Assembly (NCBI GenBank): GCA_036258055.1
Contig: DATAEK010000095.1
Location: forward strand, 1-6,749
Direction of reading: 5' to 3'
DNA length: 6,749 nt
From: DATAEK01 sp036258055
Lineage (GTDB): Bacteria; Acidobacteriota; Vicinamibacteria; Vicinamibacterales; 2-12-FULL-66-21
Under the pieces are notes generated by a model. The model did no database searches and had not been told where the DNA came from. It saw only the letters and a program-made list of their open reading frames with translations. The translations under genes were made by a program, and so were the position numbers. Shown in pieces: positions 1 through 6,749 of the stretch (position 1 is its first letter; the number at the start of each line of letters is the position of its first letter).

Positions 1-553
1 CCACCAGGCGATGCGCGCGGCCGCCGGGGGCGGATTCATCGTGGTACTTCGAAACCAGTTTCGTGATGGCCTCGGTGAGTTCGTTGCTGAAAGCCGCCCG
101 GTCCGTCGCCGACCGGAAGCGAACCTCGGTATCCACCGCCAGGATCGCCAGGCGTTTGCCCGCCTCTTTCGCACGACGAACAAGGTCGCCCACTTCACGG
201 ACAACCCGCGCGCCCAGGGCGATGAGATAGCTCGCGGACAGCCGATCGATTTCCCGATTCCGATCCGTGGCGACCGGGCCCAGGGCGCTCGACGAAACGA
301 CGTAGGAAGCGGCCGTCGCCACGAGCAGCCGTTCGGTCAGCCCGCCCCACTTGCGTTCCTCGGCCAGCCGCACCAGCCCGTGCGCTTCCAGCGCGCGCAG
401 ATGGTAGTTGACCTTCTGCCGAGCCAAGCCGACCCGCGTGGCCAACGTCGCCGCCGAGGCGGGCACGGCCAGTTCGGAGAGGAGTCGACTTCGCGTGGGC
501 TCCAAAGCCACCGTCGCCGCTGCCGGATCATCGATGACTTGGATGTCGAGCAC
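1..553 (-). CDS. ArsR-like winged helix-turn-helix transcriptional regulator (3' end outside window)
   Basis: Minus-strand frame with 184 codons visible, open to the left edge, so the C-terminus is missing. Residues about 18-70 look like a winged helix-turn-helix of the ArsR/HTH_20 type: a helix around EPTRSRLLSEL, then a helix-turn-helix at about 34-56 ending in KVNYHLRALEAHGLV, then a wing with ERKWGGLTER. The recognition helix (ARQKVNYHLRALE) is the classic ArsR-type pattern. The rest (about 80-184) is helical and resembles the C-terminal part of soil-bacterial HTH proteins that often sit beside SRPBCC/AHSA1-domain genes; that partner would lie off the left edge and cannot be checked. The start is the GTG at 553-551. 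The frame is closed upstream by a stop at 598-596, and no ATG, GTG or TTG lies between. There is no Shine-Dalgarno, but a promoter places transcription initiation at the GTG itself. I see no metal-binding cysteine pair, so the signal is unknown. Autoregulation is inferred from the palindrome just upstream. Confidence 0.85.
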   Translation of the reverse strand, partial: MLDIQVIDDPAAATVALEPTRSRLLSELAVPASAATLATRVGLARQKVNYHLRALEAHGLVRLAEERKWGGLTERLLVATAASYVVSSSALGPVATDRNREIDRLSASYLIALGARVVREVGDLVRRAKEAGKRLAILAVDTEVRFRSATDRAAFSNELTEAITKLVSKYHDESAPGGRAHRLV

Positions 554-559
554 GAGGAG

Positions 560-588
560 ATGGTAGTATTGACAACTTTTGTTGTCAA
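560..588 (-). promoter_or_regulatory. Predicted sigma70-type promoter giving a leaderless mRNA for the HTH regulator
   Basis: On the minus strand TTGACA (588-583), a perfect -35 consensus, is followed after exactly 17 bases by TACCAT (565-560, four of six matches to TATAAT). Six bases further on is the G of the GTG start at 553, which is where transcription would begin. This fits the lack of any Shine-Dalgarno sequence before the gene. The -10 box is only moderate, so this remains a prediction. Confidence 0.5.
569..588. promoter_or_regulatory. Perfect inverted-repeat operator over the -35 box
   Basis: TTGACAAC-TTTT-GTTGTCAA is a perfect palindrome with 8-base arms and a 4-base AT spacer. It lies 15 bases upstream of the regulator start and contains the predicted -35 hexamer. 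Size and symmetry suit a dimeric winged-helix repressor. The obvious reading is that the downstream regulator binds here and shuts off its own promoter. The symmetry is seen directly; the identity of the binding protein is inferred. Confidence 0.65.
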
Positions 589-625
589 GGATGGTTCAAG
601 GCTTTTTCTTAGGAATCAAGAACGA

Positions 626-1480
626 TCAGCGAGAGCTCCCCGTCCTGACCTCGAGCAAGCGAGGATGCCGAAGCTTGTTGTGGACCGTCCATTCGATGAA
701 GCCGACGCGCACGACGATCTCTGGACGGACCCAGTGGGCTCGCACTCGAGGCAGGCCCGTCGCCCGCGTGAATGGACTCTGCGCGATCTCGAGCGCGTCG
801 AGACGCGCGCGGAGGTCGAGGAGCAGCTTGGTGTCGAAGCCCGTGCCGACTTTGCCGGCGAAGCAGAGGTCGTCACCGTCGAAGTGGCCGACCAGCAGCG
901 CGCCGAGGCCGACGCGGGCGCCCTGCGGATCGGTAAACCCGCCGATCACGAAGTCGTGGGACGCCTCGCACTTCATCTTCAGCCAGTGCGGTGAGCGCCG
1001 GTGCTCGTAGTGAGAGTCGCGCCGCTTCGCGATGACACCTTCCCATCCCTCGCTGCAGGCGCGCTCCCAGGGTTTCTCGTCGGTCAGCGCCGCCACATGT
1101 TCGATCGGCAGTCGCAGCGGAAGCTCCGCCAGGATCGCGCGGCGCGCGTCGAGCGGCTCGCCGGTGACGTCGCGACCCTCGAGCCACACGATGTCGAAGA
1201 CGTGATAGTCCCCTTTTCCCTGACGGCCCCAGCCGCCGGTTGCTTCACCATCGAGGATCACGTCATGCACCGGAAGCGCGGCCATCGCGCGGGCGACGGC
1301 GGGGTAGGAGTCGGTGAGGTCGAGCCGGTTGCGCGACAGCAGGCGAACGTGGGTGCCGTTCTTGAACGCGAGCATGCGGATCCCATCGAGCTTGCGCTCG
1401 AAGATCCACTCGGGCCCAGTGAACCGATCCTGCGTGAGGGTCGCGGCCATCGGCACGATCCACTCCGGGAATGGCGTCAT
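626..1480 (-). CDS. ATP-dependent DNA ligase, LigD/LigC-type catalytic unit
   Basis: 284 residues, the size of a stand-alone ligase core (adenylation domain plus OB fold). It seals nicks in DNA through an enzyme-AMP intermediate. Nucleotidyltransferase motifs appear in order: motif I ERKLDGIR at about 28-35 with catalytic Lys30, SRN near 49-51, LDGE at 76-79, YHVFDIVWL at about 92-100, EGVIAK at 147-152, and WLKMK at 166-170. The OB-fold part follows, with DFVIGGFTDP, a GALLVGHFDGDDL stretch, GKVGTGF and finally RPEIVVRVGFIEWT and LRHP. No polymerase or nuclease domain of full LigD is fused, and no ku gene is visible, so a role in end joining or in repair of base damage is open. The tail after LRHP is short and lacks the usual LRxDK-like ending. 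The ATG at 1480 has a poor ribosome-binding site; Met11 has GGAG upstream and is an alternative, but the first Met matches the typical N-terminal length better. It ends 72 bases before the regulator start. Confidence 0.9.
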   Translation of the reverse strand: MTPFPEWIVPMAATLTQDRFTGPEWIFERKLDGIRMLAFKNGTHVRLLSRNRLDLTDSYPAVARAMAALPVHDVILDGEATGGWGRQGKGDYHVFDIVWLEGRDVTGEPLDARRAILAELPLRLPIEHVAALTDEKPWERACSEGWEGVIAKRRDSHYEHRRSPHWLKMKCEASHDFVIGGFTDPQGARVGLGALLVGHFDGDDLCFAGKVGTGFDTKLLLDLRARLDALEIAQSPFTRATGLPRVRAHWVRPEIVVRVGFIEWTVHNKLRHPRLLEVRTGSSR

Positions 1481-1565
1481 GGAGGCGATCTTACGCCGAC
1501 GGTGATCTCAGATGTGCCACGGGGCGCGATCGCGCAGCTGGCAGGATCCGGAGGCCTGTGGTTGA

Positions 1566-1847
1566 ACAGGAGATCAAGAGATCAGGAGTTCAGGATTTTT
1601 TGGATCGCGGCTGTTTTGCGACGCCGGGCCACGGTTGACCGGGCTCAAGTACTCGATGCGCGGATCGGCGCCTGCGGCGAGGCTGGCACGCGGCCGAGTG
1701 CGACGAGCCACGTCTACGATCAAGACCTTCTTGATCTCCTGATCTCTTGTCGATCTTCCCGTGGCGGCGAGGTAGCACGCCGCCGCGCGCGACGAGCCAC
1801 GTCCACGATCCAGACCCTCTTGATCTCCTGATCTCCTGATCTCCTGT
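1566..1847. repeat. MITE-like element of 282 bases bounded by 27-base inverted repeats
   Basis: The left end (1566-1592) and the reverse complement of the right end (1821-1847) agree at 25 of 27 bases, both starting ACAGGAGATCA. The ends consist of degenerate 8-base units (GGAGATCA and variants). Between them lie unique sequence and most of a tandem duplication. It fills most of the 418-base gap between the desaturase stop and the ligase start; the stretch 1481-1565 shows nothing I can name. No transposase is encoded, so if mobile it depends on another element. No clear target-site duplication is visible, so it may instead be a structured transcribed spacer. Short open frames through it are repeat-driven and not credible genes. 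Confidence 0.6.
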
Positions 1848-1853
1848 TGATCT
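1674..1853. repeat. Tandem duplication with a period of about 90 bases and embedded 8-base arrays
   Basis: Copy 1 (1674-1756) and copy 2 (1764-1853) both begin GCGGCGAGG and end TGTCGATCT / TGTTGATCT. Their core, 1701-1746 against 1790-1835, matches at 43 of 46 bases. The offset is 90 bases at the left and 89 in the core, so one base was lost or gained. Each copy holds a short hairpin (arms GATCAAGA and TCTTGATC at 1718-1736, perfect in copy 1, one mismatch in copy 2 at 1807-1825) and an array of the octamer TGATCTCC: two units in copy 1 (1732-1747, the second with one change) and three perfect units in copy 2 (1821-1844). The extra octamer points to slippage. Confidence 0.75.
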
Positions 1854-1898
1854 ATCCGGCGGCTCAAACGAGGCACGGATGCTGCTCGCAGCCGCGCG

Positions 1899-2783
1899 CT
1901 ACGCGACCGCCTCGCCGATCGCTGGCGGATCGTCGTCGGCGCGGACCGCATCCTTGAGGCGCGGCAGCTTGACGTCCCAGGCGAGGCCCACGCGCGCGAG
2001 GGCGTGGATGGCGATCCAATTCAGATCGAGCTCGTACCACGCGAGGCCGTGACGCGCGCTCGTGGGATACGCGTGATGATTGTTGTGCCAGCCTTCGCCG
2101 AACGTGAGCAGCGCGACCCACCAGTTGTTCGTCGAATCGTCGCGCGTCGCGAAGCGGCGCGATCCCCACTTGTGCGTCGCCGAGTTGACGAGCCACGTGG
2201 CGTGTAGGCCGAGCGTCGTGCGGAAGAAGATGCCCCAGAGCACGTACGGGAGGCCGCCGAAGGCCAGCAGCGCGAGGCCGACGATCACGTTCGACGTCCA
2301 GTGCCAGGTCGACAGCCACGTGTGCACCGGGTCGCGGACGAGATCCGGCGTGTAGCGTGCGAGCACCGAGGCATCGTGGTGCATGCCGTCACCCATCAGA
2401 ATCCATCCCGCGTGCGCCCACCACGTCCCCTCGCGCGGCGTGTGCGGATCGCCCTCGCGATCGGAATGCTGATGATGGATCCGGTGCGTGGCCACCCAGA
2501 AGAGCGGCCCTCCTTCGAGCGCGAGCGTCGCACACCACGTCAGCGTGTACTCGAGCCACCGGTAGGTCTTGTAACTCCGGTGCGTCAGCAGCCGGTGGTA
2601 GGCCATGCCGATGCCGAGCATGCCGGCGACGCAGTAGAGGACGGCGGCGGTGAGGATGGCTCCCGCATCGATGTAGAACAAGGCCGCGACCGCGCCGGCG
2701 TGAAAGGCGATCATCGCAACCGTCGTGACCCAGTTCCAACCCTGCTGATACTTCCGGCCGTACATCACTGATGGTGAAGCCAT
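1899..2783 (-). CDS. Membrane acyl-CoA / fatty-acid desaturase
   Basis: 294-residue integral membrane di-iron desaturase, probably a delta-9 acyl-CoA (stearoyl-CoA type) enzyme that introduces a cis double bond into saturated acyl chains and tunes membrane fluidity. The three histidine boxes of the family are intact: HRLLTH (63-68), HRIHH (100-104) and HNNHH (233-237), plus the extra conserved His204 in NSATHKWG. Hydrophobic segments at about 19-38, 42-60 and 165-186, with weaker ones between, fit a four-helix topology with the histidines on the cytoplasmic face. The WxxxHRxHHxxSDxxGDPH stretch (96-114) is typical of acyl-CoA desaturases. The frame is open upstream to an ATG at 2918, but those 45 extra residues are low-complexity and cross the palindromic repeats. 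The ATG at 2783 has GGAG 9 bases upstream and a normal family N-terminus, so it is chosen. No cytochrome b5 domain is fused; the electron donor is not in the window. Confidence 0.93.
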   Translation of the reverse strand: MASPSVMYGRKYQQGWNWVTTVAMIAFHAGAVAALFYIDAGAILTAAVLYCVAGMLGIGMAYHRLLTHRSYKTYRWLEYTLTWCATLALEGGPLFWVATHRIHHQHSDREGDPHTPREGTWWAHAGWILMGDGMHHDASVLARYTPDLVRDPVHTWLSTWHWTSNVIVGLALLAFGGLPYVLWGIFFRTTLGLHATWLVNSATHKWGSRRFATRDDSTNNWWVALLTFGEGWHNNHHAYPTSARHGLAWYELDLNWIAIHALARVGLAWDVKLPRLKDAVRADDDPPAIGEAVA

Positions 2784-2805
2784 CGGGCGTTTCTCCGATC
2801 GCCCG
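2784..2805 (-). promoter_or_regulatory. Ribosome-binding site displayed in a hairpin loop before the desaturase
   Basis: On the minus strand CGGGCG (2805-2800) pairs perfectly with CGCCCG (2789-2784), and the stem ends on the base before the ATG. The 10-base loop, ATCGGAGAAA, carries the Shine-Dalgarno GGAG. The SD supports the start at 2783. The hairpin could modulate initiation, but in GC-rich DNA a 6-base stem can also arise by chance. Confidence 0.45.
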
Positions 2806-2873
2806 GGAGTGGGCGCCGAAGGTGACGATAGCAAGGTGGGGGGAGGCCGACTGTAATAGTTCTGTACTGGACG

Positions 2874-2972
2874 GTCCGGCTGCAGACGGACCTGCGACGT
2901 CCGCCTGAAGGCGGACACTACAGGAGGGCGAACACTACAGGAGGCGGTCGGGCTCCAGCTGGACGCTACAGG
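2874..2972. repeat. REP-like cluster of palindromes and CCTGTAG direct repeats
   Basis: Read on the minus strand, CCTGTAG[C/T]GT occurs three times: 2972-2963, 2941-2932 and 2924-2915. The last two are part of an identical 13-base repeat (2932-2944 and 2915-2927). Copies one and three lead straight into palindromes: an imperfect one around CCAGCTGG (2955-2962), and a perfect stem-loop GTCCGCC-TTCA-GGCGGAC (2899-2916). Copy two is followed by only a short remnant. A further 18-base palindrome with one mismatched pair lies at 2874-2891 around CTGCAG. The pattern suggests a dispersed palindromic repeat family inserted several times between the lipoprotein and the desaturase. No run of T follows on the minus strand, so a simple intrinsic terminator is not supported. 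Confidence 0.65.
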
Positions 2973-3340
2973 CCGCCGCCACGTCCGGCAATGACGAAAT
3001 CGCGGTGGGGATCGAGGTCCGACTTGTTGATGTGCGTCTCAGAGGGCTGCTTCGACACCGTCTCACCCGGCTGCAGCTCGACCTCCAGGCGATACGTGCC
3101 TTCCGGTACCTGAATGGTGTAACCGCCGTTCGCTCCGGTCGTTGCGTCGAACTTCGCGCCGGTCTGGGTGTTGACCGCCGTCACCTTGCGGCCGACGACC
3201 GGTTGGTTCGTGGATGTCGAGACAATGCCGGCGATGGTCCCGCCGACCGGTTGCTTCGGACCCCCGCCGATCTTCGGCCCGGGGTGGCAACCGACGACCG
3301 CCAGCAGACTGACCGCAAGGAGGACGTTGAGGAGTCTCAT
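2966..3340 (-). CDS. Small lipoprotein with carboxypeptidase-regulatory-like (beta-sandwich) domain
   Basis: 124 residues. The N-terminus is a lipoprotein signal: MRLLNVL, a hydrophobic core, then the lipobox VVGC, so Cys18 is the predicted lipidated first residue of the mature protein. Residues 19-33 are a Gly/Pro linker. From about 34 to 115 the sequence fits the CarboxypepD_reg-like family: GTIAGIVSTSTNQPVVGRKVTAV, then the GANGGYTIQVPEGTYRLEVEL strand pattern typical of these seven-stranded transthyretin-like domains. Such domains usually serve as surface or periplasmic adhesion/structural modules; no catalytic residues are visible and the partner is unknown. It is predicted to be anchored in the envelope. 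No good Shine-Dalgarno precedes the ATG, but the signal peptide begins exactly there. It starts 112 bases after uvrA. The stop codon TAG (2968-2966) and the last residue lie inside a CCTGTAG repeat unit, so the natural C-terminus may have been altered by repeat insertion. Confidence 0.8.
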   Translation of the reverse strand: MRLLNVLLAVSLLAVVGCHPGPKIGGGPKQPVGGTIAGIVSTSTNQPVVGRKVTAVNTQTGAKFDATTGANGGYTIQVPEGTYRLEVELQPGETVSKQPSETHINKSDLDPHRDFVIAGRGGGL

Positions 3341-3452
3341 GATGGCACTAGTTGTTTCGACCGGCTTTCCGCAGCCGCGACAGCGGAGCGGCCGCTGCCG
3401 ATTCAGGCGTTACAGCCCAATAGATTAGCACCGACGCGGGGCGCCGTTGAGA

Positions 3453-6383
<2,931 letters not shown>

Positions 6384-6403
6384 CTCGATTCGACCCTACA
6401 CCA

Positions 6404-6749
6404 TCAGAACTCGTCCGGCGGCTCGCCGAGGTAGACGAACGCCAGCTCCTGCACGTCGACGTTGCTTTTCTTCGTGAGGCGAGCGGCCGTGGACACCTTC
6501 CCGATAATCGCCTGGTCCGCGAGGTACTCGCACGCCGTCGTGACCGCGTCCACGTCAAAATGCCTGCGGAAGTGATCCTCGATCTCGCGGCACGATCGCG
6601 CCTCCCTGATCTCGCGCAGGTGATCGAGGAGCGGCGCGAAGAGCGTCGTGGCGCGGTCGGCCACGTATCGATCGATCGCCTCGAGCGCGGCCTCGACGGT
6701 CTTGCGGGTCTTCCTCGCGTTCAACAGATCCGTGTAAATCAGTTTGAAG
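6404..6749 (-). CDS. Unrecognised protein, C-terminal part (5' end outside window)
   Basis: 115 codons visible, with no stop between the right edge and the TGA at 6406-6404. A TTG at 6724 could serve as an internal start, but the preceding residues (FKLIYTDLL) read as coding, so I treat this as the tail of a longer protein. It is rich in charged residues and mostly helical by appearance, with no signal peptide, membrane segment or cysteine cluster. The last 60 residues (HFRRHFDVDAVTTACEYLADQ, then a basic stretch, then VQELAFVYL) could be a small winged-helix-like or helical-bundle module, but I do not recognise the family. It lies 20 bases upstream of uvrA on the same strand and is probably co-transcribed, so a link to DNA repair is possible but only by position. 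Confidence 0.65.
   Translation of the reverse strand, partial: FKLIYTDLLNARKTRKTVEAALEAIDRYVADRATTLFAPLLDHLREIREARSCREIEDHFRRHFDVDAVTTACEYLADQAIIGKVSTAARLTKKSNVDVQELAFVYLGEPPDEF

Noticed and set aside
11..994. 327-codon plus-strand frame across the regulator and the ligase end
   Set aside because: It spans two genuine minus-strand genes and the operator region between them; the product is an Arg-rich shadow without family features.
1574..1951. 125-codon minus-strand frame running from the desaturase end through the spacer
   Set aside because: It begins inside the desaturase in another frame and then reads the tandem and octamer repeats, giving repeated peptides. It is better explained as repeat sequence.
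2784..2918. N-terminal extension of the desaturase by 45 residues
   Set aside because: It would translate the palindromic repeat region and low-complexity Pro/Ser/Arg sequence. The downstream ATG has a proper ribosome-binding site and gives the normal family length.
3381..3397. Inverted repeat CAGCGG/CCGCTG in the spacer between uvrA and the lipoprotein, considered as a uvrA terminator
   Set aside because: No T-run follows the stem on the minus strand, and short GC palindromes are frequent by chance here.
6384..6403. LexA/SOS-type box in front of uvrA
   Set aside because: The 20-base gap contains no palindromic SOS-like motif; any promoter for uvrA probably lies upstream of the preceding gene, outside the window.

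Overview
The window reads as a piece of a high-GC bacterial chromosome, most likely a soil Acidobacteriota of the Vicinamibacteria type. That assignment is an inference from the GC-rich coding style, the UvrA subtype, the small carboxypeptidase-regulatory-like lipoprotein and the style of the intergenic repeats; no marker gene proves it. All six genes I can support lie on the minus strand, so the window is transcribed from right to left. I see no rRNA, tRNA, CRISPR array, transposase or phage gene.

Layout in order of transcription. (1) At 6749-6404 is the C-terminal end of an unrecognised protein that enters from outside the window. (2) uvrA (6383-3453) follows 20 bases later, probably in the same operon. 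(3) A small lipoprotein with a carboxypeptidase-regulatory-like fold lies at 3340-2966. (4) A cluster of short palindromes and direct repeats at 2972-2874 overlaps the lipoprotein stop codon and leads into (5) a membrane acyl-CoA/fatty-acid desaturase (2783-1899), whose ribosome-binding site sits in a small hairpin. (6) A spacer of about 420 bases (1898-1481) holds a MITE-like element of 282 bases with 27-base inverted ends, an internal 90-base tandem duplication and 8-base repeat arrays. (7) A stand-alone ATP-dependent DNA ligase of the LigD/LigC catalytic type lies at 1480-626. (8) A winged-helix ArsR-like regulator begins at 553 with GTG and runs off the left edge. It is preceded by a perfect 20-base palindrome that covers the -35 box of a promoter predicted to give a leaderless mRNA.

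Functionally this is mostly housekeeping: nucleotide excision repair (UvrA), strand sealing (ligase), membrane fluidity (desaturase), an envelope lipoprotein and a probably autoregulated repressor. Nothing ties them into one pathway, and I do not see a clearly new multi-gene system. The most interesting material is non-coding: the inverted-repeat element at 1566-1847, the palindrome cluster at 2874-2972 and the operator/leaderless promoter at 560-588. The altered first zinc module of UvrA is the best protein-level observation.
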